Part shown: positions 30,152 to 40,321 of the stretch, piece by piece
Layout: each line of letters opens with the position of its first letter
How positions within the stretch are numbered: position 1 is the first letter of the stretch
DNA from: Helianthus annuus
Taxonomy: Eukaryota; Streptophyta; Magnoliopsida; Asterales; Asteraceae
Length of the DNA: 64,000 nucleotides
Assembly: GCF_002127325.2 (NCBI RefSeq)
Contig: NC_035435.2
Location: 16,408,002-16,472,001 of the forward strand
Direction: 5' to 3'
Notes under the pieces: generated by a model
What the model saw: only the letters and a program-made list of their open reading frames with translations
Databases searched by the model: none
What the model was told of the DNA's origin: nothing
Position numbers and translations under genes: made by a program

Positions 30152-31767
30152 TAAGTTCTGCTTGTAGAAGTAGGGTTCTCAGGAAATAGGTGGGGGTATC
30201 TCTCTTTCATTCGGTCCTCACGCTCCCAGGTGAATTCAGGACCATGTCTAGCATTCCAACGAACTTTGACGAGCTTGACACTGCTCCGGCGGGTCTTGTT
30301 TACTTTCCAATCCGTGACCTCAACAGGTTCTTCAACGAAATGGAGCGTGTCGTCAACATGAATTTCGTCGGTGGGAATGGCAACGGTAACTTGAGTTGGA
30401 CTTTTCTTCAGATTGGATACATGGAATGTATCGTGAACACCATTCAGTTCAGCAGGTAAATCCAACTTGTAAGCTACTAACCCGATTCTCTCCAAGATCT
30501 TGAATGGTCCAATATACCTTGGGTTCAACTTTCCACGTTTCCCAAAGCGTGCCACACCCTTCCAGGGTGATACCTTCAACAAAACCATCTCACCAACCTC
30601 AAACTCTAGAGGTTTCCTGCTTCGATCCGCGTAGGCTTTCTGCCTGTCACGTGCCGCACTGATGCGGTCTCGTATATGTGCGATCTTATCTGTGATTTCC
30701 GGTACCACTTCAGGACCAACCAACTGTCTATCACCTGCGTCAGACCAACAGAGCGGTGATCTGCACTTGCGCCCATATAATGCTTCGAATGGCGCGGCAC
30801 CAATACTGGTGTGGTAGCTGTTGTTGTATGAAAACTCAACCAGAGGCAAATGTTTATCCCAGCTACCGCCCAAATCCATAACACATGCTCTCAGCATGTC
30901 CTCCAATGTCTGAATCGTCCGCTCGCTTTGGCCGTCGGTCTGCGGGTGAAAAGCAGTGCTCAGATTCAACTTTGAGCCAAAAGCTTCCTGGAAGGATTGC
31001 CATATCCTCGATACGAACCTTCCGTCTCTATCGGAGATGATTGAGAGAGGTACTCCATGGCGTGTAACAATCTCTCTCATGTAAATTTTGGCTAGTTTGC
31101 TCATATTGTCCTTCTCTCGGATAGGTAGGAAGTGTGCTGACTTCGTTAAGCGGTCCACTATTACCCAAATAGTGTCATGGCCTCTTGGCGTTCTTGGCAA
31201 CTTCGTAATAAAATCCATAGAGATTTGTTCCCATTTCCACTTGGGAATCTCTGGTTGCTGCAGAAGTCCCGAAGGCTTCCGGTATTCCGCCTTAACCTTG
31301 GCGCATGTTAAATATTTGCTCACATAAATAGCAACATCGCCTTTCATCCTAGGCCGCCAATAGTAATCTTTAAGATCCTGGTACATCTTATCTGCTCCAG
31401 GATGGATAGAGTACCGCGACTTGTGAGCTTCATCGAAAATATCCTTCCTTAAACCACCAAACAGAGGAACCCAAATCCTTTTCTCAAAACACAATGTTCC
31501 TTCCTCGTTTGGCACCAATTGCTTCTCCATCCCCCAGAGATATTCCTTCTCAAGGTTTCCTTTCTTGAGAGCTTCCTCCTGCGCGGCACGAATGCGTAAA
31601 GGAAGATCGGTTCGTATAACCATCTCCAAAGCCCTAACCCTTATGGGCTTGATTCTCTCTTCTCGACTTAGGGCATCGGCGACCACATTCGCCTTCTCTG
31701 GATGATACTTTATCTCGCAGTCGTAATCATTCAACAGCTCTACCCATCGTCTTTGCCTCATATTCAA
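30151..31767 (-). CDS. pol: Ty3-C RNase H end, integrase and chromodomain
   Basis: A 538-residue open frame. The first 35 residues are the RNase H C-terminus ([10 protein letters not shown]...VVADALS). The integrase has the HHCC region, but the first zinc Cys is Tyr ([13 protein letters not shown]). The catalytic core has Asp in [10 protein letters not shown], Asp in [10 protein letters not shown] and Glu in [11 protein letters not shown]. The C-terminal chromodomain-like segment ends [14 protein letters not shown]...YPHLF. The frame is intact, though its upstream partner RT is broken and RNase H is interrupted by Ty3-D. Confidence 0.92.
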   Translation of the reverse strand: MNMRQRRWVELLNDYDCEIKYHPEKANVVADALSREERIKPIRVRALEMVIRTDLPLRIRAAQEEALKKGNLEKEYLWGMEKQLVPNEEGTLCFEKRIWVPLFGGLRKDIFDEAHKSRYSIHPGADKMYQDLKDYYWRPRMKGDVAIYVSKYLTCAKVKAEYRKPSGLLQQPEIPKWKWEQISMDFITKLPRTPRGHDTIWVIVDRLTKSAHFLPIREKDNMSKLAKIYMREIVTRHGVPLSIISDRDGRFVSRIWQSFQEAFGSKLNLSTAFHPQTDGQSERTIQTLEDMLRACVMDLGGSWDKHLPLVEFSYNNSYHTSIGAAPFEALYGRKCRSPLCWSDAGDRQLVGPEVVPEITDKIAHIRDRISAARDRQKAYADRSRKPLEFEVGEMVLLKVSPWKGVARFGKRGKLNPRYIGPFKILERIGLVAYKLDLPAELNGVHDTFHVSNLKKSPTQVTVAIPTDEIHVDDTLHFVEEPVEVTDWKVNKTRRSSVKLVKVRWNARHGPEFTWEREDRMKERYPHLFPENPTSTSRT

Positions 31768-31960
31768 CTCCTTCTGGTTGAATATGTGCTGGAGGCTCTT
31801 GTGATCTGTGAAGACTGTGCACTTCGTACCATAAAGGTAGTGTCCCTAGATCTTTAAAGCAAAAACCACTGCGCCGGGTTCCAAATCATGTGTGGTATAG
31901 TTCTTTTTATGTACCTTTAGTTGGCGTGACGCGTTGGCAATAACCTTTTGGCGTTGTATC
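31768..31960 (-). pseudogene. pol: Ty3-C RNase H, part downstream of Ty3-D
   Basis: The minus-strand frame reads [22 protein letters not shown]...[20 protein letters not shown], with an in-frame stop near 31850. It joins the other half at 40327 after removing Ty3-D and one TSD copy (GTATC, 31956-31960 and 40322-40326). Confidence 0.88.
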
Positions 31961-34087
31961 TGTCACACCCCCAAAATCCACATGCGGAGTACCACCGTTT
32001 GGAGACGTGACGGACCAGGATCTTAACCACCAATCATATTGAACATGTAATATAGTTAAGTATAGCGGAAGCATTTAAGTAACCCAAACATAAATATTAA
32101 TGTATGAAACATCATAAGTGTTCAAATAGCATTCACGATCCTTTGCCCACAACGACCTGCTCCTCCCTGTGCAAGCTCCATAATGTACCTAAGGTCCTGC
32201 AAGGCATGCAGCAGAGAGTCAACTACTAGTTGAGCGAGTTCACAGAAAGTAAGTTCAGTAATAGAAATGGTATAGCAAGCATTGCGTTCGTTCATCTATT
32301 CATGTATCGTATTAGTTCGTTCATTGCTCATGTTTAGTATTGGTTTCCATCGCGGGCCCTTTCGGCATGTATGCGAAGATTTGGGTTAATACTCCCAAAT
32401 ATCCTAGACTATGTATATTTGTATCGCTGGCCACCCTGGCATGTGTGCGAAGTTCTAATATGTATAGTTCGCAGCCTTCCCGAGGCATGTGTGCGAAGAT
32501 CAGTCATAATTATCGCAGCCAACCCTTGGCGTGTGTGCGAAGATCTGTTCAAGTAGGTATACTAGTCTAGCCGTATCTTATCCTTCACCATCCTCACCCT
32601 GAGGACTCGTATCATAAAGTTCCATTAACTAAGTATGTACATATAATTCATTCAGTCCCATTCCCACCCTGGGAACCCCATGCCTTGGCTGTGTGAACTC
32701 ACCTTGGTTTGCTCGGTATGCTAAGTCTGTGCACAAGCAAGTCAATCACGTCCTAGAGTATGCACGTATACACAATCAGTTTGTACTCATGCAGTTCACG
32801 TATAAGCATAATCAATGATCACCAAGTAGTACACATTACCAATCAACATCACACAAGTCATGCATAGCGTTCGACATCAGTTAATTAACTCAGTTAACAC
32901 TTAACAGAATTACATCAGTTACTGTGCAGGTTGTCCAGATTGGCGAAACAGAGGTTGGCGAAACATAGACTGTTTCGTCAACTATTCTTTGGCGAAACAC
33001 AATTCAATTTCGTCGAAACCCTTGGCGAAACACATCCTTGTTTCGTCAAGCGTTCCATTCCGTCAATGACTCAATTTCGTCAAACATTCAAATTCGTCAA
33101 GGCATCAGTTACGTCAACATGTCAGTTACGGATATCATGCAGTCAATTACAGAAACCCTAATCATGCTAACTGCCGTCATCAATCATCAAACCAAAATCA
33201 TACAATCATCATGAAAATCATTTGCACCATAATGTAATCATACAGAAATCATCATACGCAATCATTATCATCATACAGAATTATCATTATAAAGGAATCT
33301 ATCCATACCGCACATCATTATCCATCTAACACAAAATCAGCAAGGCATAACTATATAAACAGATTCATAACATGTAACGTGTATTCATTCCGTATACATT
33401 AACGAGTTTTGCAACACTAAATCGATGCTATAGACCATAGCCTAATCAAAACATCAACCAACACATGAATACGGTCATAATCTAGCATGCTCCTTCATGG
33501 GTACAACAAGAACAATAATAGGTGGTATAGACAAGCAATCACACATAGAGGAACACTAACCGTAAAGAACAAGGAAGCAACAAGATCGGTTCGGAGTTTC
33601 GGGTATGCGGGATCGCCGTCACAGGGAGAGGGAGTTCTAGGGTTTCAGTAGTTTTGACAAAAATGGCGAATGAATAGAGAGTTCGGTACATATATGATTA
33701 CGTAACGTGTTGGGCCCTTACTGGGCTTCGGCGAGACTGGGCTCGGCGAAACACCCTGTCTCGTCGAGATTGGGTTTGGCGAAACAAGTTTCTGTTTCGT
33801 CGAGATGTTATTGGCGAGACACATTGTTTCTTTGTGAAGGTTATCCAGGACTTAAGGAGATCAAGTGTTTACTAGCAGGTTCACACGATAACATTAACAC
33901 GATAACATTAACACATATCCAAATGATCATCACCATGCGTTTTATCATATATCACGTAATATATCCAACAATCATAATATGTTTCATTATAACATAACGT
34001 ATGCAGTTACCAGTCAAACAAGTCAAACAGTCAAAGTCAATGGTCAAAGTCAACGTGCATTTAAAGTCAAAAGGTCGAGTTGTCACA
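31961..34087 (-). mobile_element. Ty3-D 3' LTR
   Basis: Begins TGTCACACCCCCAAAATCC and ends GGTCGAGTTGTCACA. Contains a hairpin array (32379-32675), an array of GGCGAAAC/GTTTCGTC motifs (32936-33120 and 33725-33830) and AT-rich sequence. Small ORFs in it recur identically in the 5' LTR simply because the LTRs are near-identical. Confidence 0.95.
32379..32675 (-). ncRNA. CCC-loop hairpin array in Ty3-D LTR (structure candidate)
   Basis: Plus-strand stems around a CCC loop: GCCA/TGGC (32430-32440), GCCTT/GAGGC (32474-32486), GCCAA/TTGGC (32518-32530), TCCTCA/TGAGGA (32591-32605) and TTCCCA/TGGGAA (32661-32675). A larger ATTTGGG/CCCAAAT hairpin lies at 32379-32400. Several are followed by GCATGTGTGCGAAG. 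The same array is in the 5' LTR at 38613-38909. It is probably in the transcribed R/U5 part of the LTR. Confidence 0.55.
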
Positions 34088-34098
34088 TTATCCCCAAC
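34088..34098 (-). promoter_or_regulatory. Ty3-D polypurine tract (active copy)
   Basis: Minus-strand GTTGGGGATAA abuts the LTR start TGTGACAACTCG. The conserved AAATTTCG/CGAAATTT hairpin lies at 34106-34124. Confidence 0.75.
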
Positions 34099-34105
34099 TT
34101 GAAAG

Positions 34106-34124
34106 AAATTTCGTCCCGAAATTT
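34106..34124 (-). promoter_or_regulatory. Conserved hairpin upstream of PPT (Ty3-D, first copy)
   Basis: Same 8-bp stem and 3-base loop as in Ty3-C and Ty3-A. A second copy with a 7-bp stem (AATTTCG/CGAAATT) lies at 34210-34226, next to the relic PPT. Confidence 0.65.
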
Positions 34125-34226
34125 GGTACGTACTCACTGAGGAAGCTAGATAGGTTGCATCGTTCACTGGTTTTTCCTGGGGTGTCACATCCTCCCCCCG
34201 TTGATCTGGAATTTCGTCCCGAAATT
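34125..34226 (-). mobile_element. Relic PPT and LTR start of another Ty3 family inside Ty3-D
   Basis: In sense, the hairpin (34226-34210) is followed by a G-rich tract CGGGGGGAGGA (34200-34190), then TGTGACACCCCAGG (from 34189), exactly the order hairpin-PPT-LTR start. The relic LTR lasts only about 64 bases before a second hairpin, PPT and the present LTR. It suggests that Ty3-D's LTR was replaced. Confidence 0.7.
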
Positions 34227-35850
34227 CCGTGATAGTAGCTTCAGCCTCAGCAGTAGTTGTATTGGTTCCGAATAACTGGGGATACTTTTCTGTCATCTGG
34301 TCTTCGCGTTCCCAGGTGTACTCTGGGCCACGACGGGAGTTCCAACGAACTCGAACAAGAGGGATTCTCTTGCTTTTGAGGACCTTCACATCCCGGTCCG
34401 TGATTTCAACTGGTTCCTCGACGAACTGCAACCGCTCGTCGATAGTGAGTTCTTTGAAAGGAATGATGAGGGTTTCATCTAATAGGCACTTCTTTAAGTT
34501 CGACACATGAAAGACATTGTGAACTGCCCCGAGTTCAGTTGGTAGATTCAATCTATAGGCTACCCTGCCTATTCGTTCTATGATCTCGAATGGTCCGACA
34601 TACCGTGAATTTAGTTTGTCCCGTTTGCCAAAACGTACTACACCCTTCCAGGGTGAAACTTTTAATAAAACCCGGTCCCCGACCTGAGATTCCAAAGGCT
34701 TTCTACGCTTGTCCGCGTAGGCTTTCTGACGGTCGCGTGCTGCCGCCATGCGTTGTCGTATCTGTGCAATCTTTTCTGTGGCGTCCACTACTATCTCTGG
34801 ACCCGTGATCTGACTATCCCCCACCTCTGCCCAACAGAGAGGTGACCGGCATTTACGCCCGTACAATGCCTCGAATGGAGCGGCTTGTATGCTGGTGTGA
34901 TAACTGTTATTATACGAGAATTCCACCAAAGGGAGGTGCTTTTCCCAGCCGTTGCCGAAATCGATAACGCATGCCCTAAGCATGTCTTCTAGAGTTTGAA
35001 TCGTACGCTCAGACTGCCCATCCGTCTGAGGGTGATACGCTGTGCTCATGTCTAACCGTGAGCCGAAAGATTTGTGCATCGCTTGCCATAGCTCTGACGT
35101 GAATCGTGCATCGCGATCCGAAATGATGGATGTGGGCACCCCGTGCCTCGAAACAACTTCTTTAAGGTAGATGTCTGCGAGAGTGGAGAACTTATCCGTT
35201 TCCTTTATAGGTAGAAAGTGTGCAGACTTGGTGAGTCGATCCACGATCACCCATATGGTATCATTCCCACGCTGGGATCTAGGTAGGCCTGTAACGAAAT
35301 TTATGGAAATTTCTTCCCATTTCCATTGCGGTATCTTAGGCTGCTGAAGTAGGCCAGCTGGTTTCTGATATTCAACCTTGACTCTCGCACAGGTCAAACA
35401 TTTTCCAACGTATGTAGGGATGTGGGCCTTCATGCTAGGCCACCAATAAATAGTTTTGATGTCGTGGTACATTTTATCCGACCCTGGATGTACCGGGTAG
35501 CGAGACTTGTGTGCTTCGTCCATCACAAGTTCGCGTAGACCACCATAAAGCGGGACCCAAATACGCCCCGTTACATAGTAAGCGCCGTCTGCCTTCTGTC
35601 CTAATCGTTGTCGTGAGCCGCGTAAGGCTTCAGCCTTGACGTTTTCGGGCTTCAATGCTTCTACCTGAGCATTTCGTATCTGTGCTGGCAGGCTAGACTG
35701 GATCGTAAGCTGTAGCGCTCGCACGCGCTGAGGTAGAGTGTCCTTCCGACTGAGGGCGTCCGCCACAACATTGGCCTTGCCTGGATGGTACTTGATGGCG
35801 CATTCATAGTCGCTAAGTAGTTCAACCCATCGTCGTTGATGCATGTTCAA
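34227..35850 (-). CDS. pol: Ty3-D integrase and chromodomain
   Basis: A long open frame (632 residues from Met at 35850, reading on into the 3' LTR to 33952). The N-terminus is the end of RNase H. The integrase zinc region is complete ([14 protein letters not shown]). The catalytic core lacks the first Asp: the segment is [13 protein letters not shown] where relatives have S-M-D-F, while Asp in SDRDARF and Glu in TDGQSERT are present. The chromodomain-like end reads [15 protein letters not shown]...YPQLF. Beyond the hairpins the frame stays open through the relic PPT into the LTR, which is probably accidental. Confidence 0.9.
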
Positions 35851-36428
35851 TCCTTCTGCTTAAGGATATGCTCGAGACTCCTGTGATCGGTGTAAATCGT
35901 GCACCTGGTACCGTACAGGTAGTGTCGCCATATCTTAAGCGCGAACACATCAGCTCCCAGCTCTAAATCGTGCGTCGTGTAGTTGCGTTCATGAATCTTA
36001 AGTTGACGTGAAGCATAAGCAATAACCTTGTCGCGCTGCATTAACACACATCCAAGTCCCCGAACGGATGCATCACAATAAACCACGAAGTCGTCTGTGC
36101 CCTTTGGCAGAGAGAGAATAGGTGCGCTGCAAAGCCTATCCTTTAGGTGCTGAAAAGCAGTCTCCTGGGGATCTTCCCAACGGTAGGTGACACCCTTCTG
36201 TGTCAGTAGCGTAAGCGGCTGAGCAATCTCCGAGAAATCCCTGGGTAAACCGTCTGTAGTACGTGGTGCAGGCCAGTTTCTGGTCGAGTCTACCTTGGAT
36301 GGATGGATCCCATCCTTGTTCACTACGTGGCCTAAGAGGTGGACTTCACGAATACTATGACGAACTTGTCTAGGTAGGGTTTGCACACCCTGTTCATAAG
36401 GTCCTTAAATATGGCAGGTGCGTTCAAA
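35847..36428 (-). pseudogene. pol: Ty3-D RT tail and RNase H with internal deletions
   Basis: Begins in the RT palm region (about 36428-36360: [19 protein letters not shown]) but jumps past the catalytic FIDD to [16 protein letters not shown], and another gap removes the [11 protein letters not shown] block. RNase H is then near complete ([18 protein letters not shown]...TDHRSLEHI) before a frameshift near 35847. RT activity is impossible because the catalytic residues are gone. Confidence 0.9.
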
Positions 36429-36567
36429 TATATCAAATCATCCATCATATCAAACATAAAGTATAGTAGTTAAAATAATTCATAAAACCCAATACGATTG
36501 ATGTTCAAACCAAACTTTATTTGAGTAACAGAGACATAATAAGGAAAACCCAAAATAGGTTATAAGT
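36429..36567 (-). other. Sequence of unknown origin between gag and pol of Ty3-D
   Basis: About 139 bases of AT-rich DNA directly after the gag stop, not matching any Ty3 protein or LTR in the window. In sense it contains AATAAAG at a typical 3'-UTR position, so it could be a captured transcript end or filler DNA at a deletion that removed protease and most of RT. It recurs nowhere else here. Confidence 0.5.
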
Positions 36568-37694
36568 TCAAATATCGTCCATGGCGTCTCCTCGTCCTAA
36601 CACGAAAGCTCGACCTCTTGCCTCGTTGCCATTGTTGTTGTTGTTGTTCCCGTTGCCCTGGTTATTGTTGTGGTTCTGATTCTGGTTCAACTGAGGGCAA
36701 TCGCGTTTGTAATGACCTTCTGCCCCACACTGGAAACATCCCCGATTTCCACGCTGTGGCTGCTGCTGCTGTGGGTTCTGAGGAGCTGGTGGTGGAAGTT
36801 GCTGGTTCTGGTTTGCAGGTCGTGAGCTCCTGCAATCTTTGGCTTCGTGCCCTATCTTGAGACATCTCTGACAACGTTCCTTGCGACACCTTCCACTGTG
36901 GTGCCTGTTACACTTGTTACATAATGGGTGAACTCCCCGGTATCCACCCTGCTCCTGACTGCCAGATGATTGCTGACTCGGATTCTGGTAGTCATTCGTC
37001 CTGCGCTGTTGTGCTTGAGACTGAACGGAAACTGATCCCCTGCTGGAATCCCCATCCCATTTCCGTTTGTTGTCGTTGGGTGTAGCAGAAGTAGCAGCTG
37101 GAGTGACTGTAGCAGTAGCGTTGACACGCTTAGGCAGTTTATTCTGATCCACTGCCTGGTCGGTGATGCGATGAGCGAGACGCTGTATATCCTGGATGTT
37201 GTCGAGATTAGCCGAGGTAACATGGCTCTGGATCTCTGGCGCCAATCCCTTGAGATACATCTCGATGCGCTTGTATGGAGGGTCTACCATAGTTGGACAC
37301 AGCACGGCCAGCTCGTTTGACCGTTTAGTATACGCTTCGATCTCTGATCCAGCCATTTTCAAATTATACAGCTCGTCTTCCAACTTGTGAATATCTTCAC
37401 GTGTACAATACTCCCTCTTGATAAGTTCCTTGAAATCGTTCCATGGGGTGGCGTTAGCAGCTGCCAACCCCAGAATTTGCACCTGCGCGTTCCACCAGGT
37501 TAGCGCGATTCCTTCCAAGGTGCCGGTGGCAAACTTGACCTTGCGAGCCTCAGGGCACTCGCACATTTCGAATACTGATTCTAGCTTTTCAAACCAATGG
37601 AGGAGTCCCACTGCCCCCTCTGTGCCACTGAAAGAATTTGGACGACAGTCCATGAAGTTCTTGAACGTGCAGACAGGCTGCTGCGCGTGTTGAC
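36568..37694 (-). CDS. gag: Ty3-D gag, main exon
   Basis: 361 residues from the Met at 37653, with the frame open 13 codons further up to 37694. Gag domain FSGTEGAVGLLHWFEKLESV...LTWWNAQVQ...YTKRSNELAVLCPTMV; a short CNKCNRHHSGRC cluster; CCHC knuckles CQRCLKIGHEAKDC and CFQCGAEGHYKRDC; and Gln/Asn-rich spacers (GNGNNNNNN). It ends RGRAFVLGRGDAMDDI, where relatives continue into protease. The intact gag may act as a packaging protein even though the element lacks enzymes. Confidence 0.92.
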
Positions 37695-37784
37695 CTATTG
37701 TGTACGAATAGGACGAAGTTAAATACGAGAGTTAATGTAGGATCTAAAGATCCTAGTGTGTGTCTATACTGCAGGGTATACTAC
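37695..37784 (-). other. Candidate 90-bp GT-AG intron in Ty3-D gag
   Basis: In sense it starts GTAGTATACC and ends CACAATAG. Left in, it brings an in-frame TAG after ten codons; removed, the first 29 codons plus one base (from 37872) join in frame to gag at 37694, giving a gag of about 404 residues with the N-terminal block LEALVQAQVAAALAAAQ seen in this family. AT-rich, with a length near the plant minimum. Confidence 0.6.
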
Positions 37785-37872
37785 CTGCTTGAGCAGCTGC
37801 AAGTGCCGCAGCAACTTGAGCTTGAACGAGAGCCTCTAGCTGGGCTTGAGTCATGTTAATTCGTCCAGCCAT
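37785..37872 (-). CDS. gag: Ty3-D gag, first exon
   Basis: Starts MAGRINMTQAQLEALVQ and breaks after base one of a Gly codon at 37785. The reading frame matches the main exon only if the 90-bp intervening segment is spliced out. Confidence 0.65.
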
Positions 37873-38173
37873 TGATCTTCACATCAAAGGCAACATAAGT
37901 GAGAAAGGTTCGCGAATAGTGCGATGACAGAAGAGTGTAAGCACGTAAGTGTTCTCAAACAATAACAAGTAGTGAGCAAAGTAATGTAAGCATACTACGA
38001 GCAAAGTTCTATGCAGTTCTAGCAAGCAGGTAATAAACATAAACCTTATTACCTAGTATGTCGAGTCTTGCACGTGGAGCGAAGCGTCGTTGTGGATCGT
38101 TGAGAGCACTGTTCTGGTTATAGTCTGGTTTTAATAAAAACGTTTTCCCATATTAAAACCTAGTTCTCTATAA

Positions 38174-38191
38174 CCAATGGCTCTGATACCA
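38174..38191 (-). promoter_or_regulatory. Ty3-D primer-binding site
   Basis: Minus-strand TGGTATCAGAGCCATTGG is an 18-base match to the initiator tRNA-Met end, three bases from the 5' LTR. Confidence 0.95.
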
Positions 38192-38194
38192 ATC

Positions 38195-40321
38195 TGTCAC
38201 ACCCCCAAAATCCACATGCGGAGTACCACCGCTTGGAGACGTGACGGACCAGGATCTTAACCACCAATCATATTGAACATGTAATATAGTTAAGTATAGC
38301 GGAAGCATTTAAGTAACCCAAACATAAATATTAATGTATGAAACATCATAAGTGTTCAAATAGCATTCACGATCCTTTGCCCACAACGACCTGCTCCTCC
38401 CTGTGCAAGCTCCATAATGTACCTAAGGTCCTGCAAGGCATGCAGCAGAGAGTCAACTACTAGTTGAGCGAGTTCACAGAAAGTAAGTTCAGTAATAGAA
38501 ATGGTATAGCAAGCATTGCGTTCGTTCATCTATTCATGTATCGTATTAGTTCGTTCATTGCTCATGTTTAGTATTGGTTTCCATCGCGGGCCCTTTCGGC
38601 ATGTATGCGAAGATTTGGGTTAATACTCCCAAATATCCTAGACTATGTATATTTGTATCGCTGGCCACCCTGGCATGTGTGCGAAGTTCTAATATGTATA
38701 GTTCGCAGCCTTCCCGAGGCATGTGTGCGAAGATCAGTCATAATTATCGCAGCCAACCCTTGGCGTGTGTGCGAAGATCTGTTCAAGTAGGTATACTAGT
38801 CTAGCCGTATCTTATCCTTCACCATCCTCACCCTGAGGACTCGTATCATAAAGTTCCATTAACTAAGTATGTACATATAATTCATTCAGTCCCATTCCCA
38901 CCCTGGGAACCCCATGCCTTGGCTGTGTGAACTCACCTTGGTTTGCTCGGTATGCTAAGTCTGTGCACAAGCAAGTCAATCACGTCCTAGAGTATGCACG
39001 TATACACAATCAGTTTGTACTCATGCAGTTCACGTATAAGCATAATCAATGATCACCAAGTAGTACACATTACCAATCAACATCACACAAGTCATGCATA
39101 GCGTTCGACATCAGTTAATTAACTCAGTTAACACTTAACAGAATTACATCAGTTACTGTGCAGGTTGTCCAGATTGGCGAAACAGAGGTTGGCGAAACAT
39201 AGACTGTTTCGTCAACTATTCTTTGGCGAAACACAATTCAATTTCGTCGAAACCCTTGGCGAAACACATCCTTGTTTCGTCAAGCGTTCCATTCCGTCAA
39301 TGACTCAATTTCGTCAAACATTCAAATTCGTCAAGGCATCAGTTACGTCAACATGTCAGTTACGGATATCATGCAGTCAATTACAGAAACCCTAATCATG
39401 CTAATTGCCGTCATCAATCATCAAACCAAAATCATACAATCATCATGAAAATCATTTGTACCATAATGTAATCATACAGAAATCATCATACGCAATCATT
39501 ATCATCATACAGAATTATCATTATAAAGGAATCTATCCATACCGCACATCATTATCCATCTAACACAAAATCAGCAAGGCATAACTATATAAACAGATTC
39601 ATAACATGTAACGTGTATTCATTCCGTATACATTAACGAGTTTTGCAACACTAAATCGATGCTATAGACCATAGCCTAATCAAAACATCAACCAACACAT
39701 GAATACGGTCATAATCTAGCATGCTCCTTCATGGGTACAACAAGAACAATAATAGGTGGTATAGACAAGCAATCACACATAGAGGAACACTAACCGTAAA
39801 GAACAAGGAAGCAACAAGATCGGTTCGGAGTTTCGGGTATGCGGGATCGCCGTCACAGGGAGAGGGAGTTCTAGGGTTTCAGTAGTTTTGACAAAAATGG
39901 CGAATGAATAGAGAGTTCGGTACATATATGATTACGTAACGTGTTGGGCCCTTACTGGGCTTCGGCGAGACTGGGCTCGGCGAAACACCCTGTCTCGTCG
40001 AGATTGGGTTTGGCGAAACAAGTTTCTGTTTCGTCGAGATGTTATTGGCGAGACACATTGTTTCTTTGTGAAGGTTATCCAGGACTTAAGGAGATCAAGT
40101 GTTTACTAGCAGGTTCACACGATAACATTAACACGATAACATTAACACATATCCAAATGATCATCACCATGCGTTTTATCATATATCACGTAATATATCC
40201 AACAATCATAATATGTTTCATTATAACATAACGTATGCAGTTACAAGTCAAACAAGTCAAACAGTCAAAGTCAATGGTCAAAGTCAACGTGCATTTAAAG
40301 TCAAAAGGTCGAGTTGTCACA
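38195..40321 (-). mobile_element. Ty3-D 5' LTR
   Basis: 2127 bp, almost identical to 31961-34087 (differences seen near 38231, 39405, 39459 and 40244). Followed by the TSD GTATC at 40322-40326. Confidence 0.95.

Larger units (their letters stand above)
31961..40321 (-). mobile_element. Ty3-D: young, non-autonomous Ty3/Gypsy element, TSD GTATC
   Basis: Two 2127-bp LTRs of equal length with about four differences by eye, flanked by GTATC on both sides. It is inserted in the RNase H of Ty3-C, minus strand. Internal order in sense: PBS, gag with a candidate intron, about 140 bp of unrelated sequence, the tail of RT, RNase H, integrase-chromodomain, a relic PPT and LTR start, PPT. Protease and the RT catalytic core are absent and the first integrase Asp is Asn, so it must have used proteins from a relative. 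Confidence 0.95.

Noticed and set aside
32936..33120. TTGGCGAAA motifs considered as E2F-type cell-cycle sites
   Set aside because: They resemble E2F sites, but the inverted pairing and the spread of variants fit a structural array as well. Not enough to call regulatory sites.
32340..33997. Several 60-96 residue plus-strand ORFs repeated identically at 38574-40231
   Set aside because: The repetition is explained by near-identical Ty3-D LTRs, not by a gene family.
31961..40321. Nearly identical 2.1-kb repeats considered as a misassembly
   Set aside because: They are oriented as LTRs, flanked by a perfect 5-bp TSD that restores the host frame, and enclose PBS, gag, pol and PPT.
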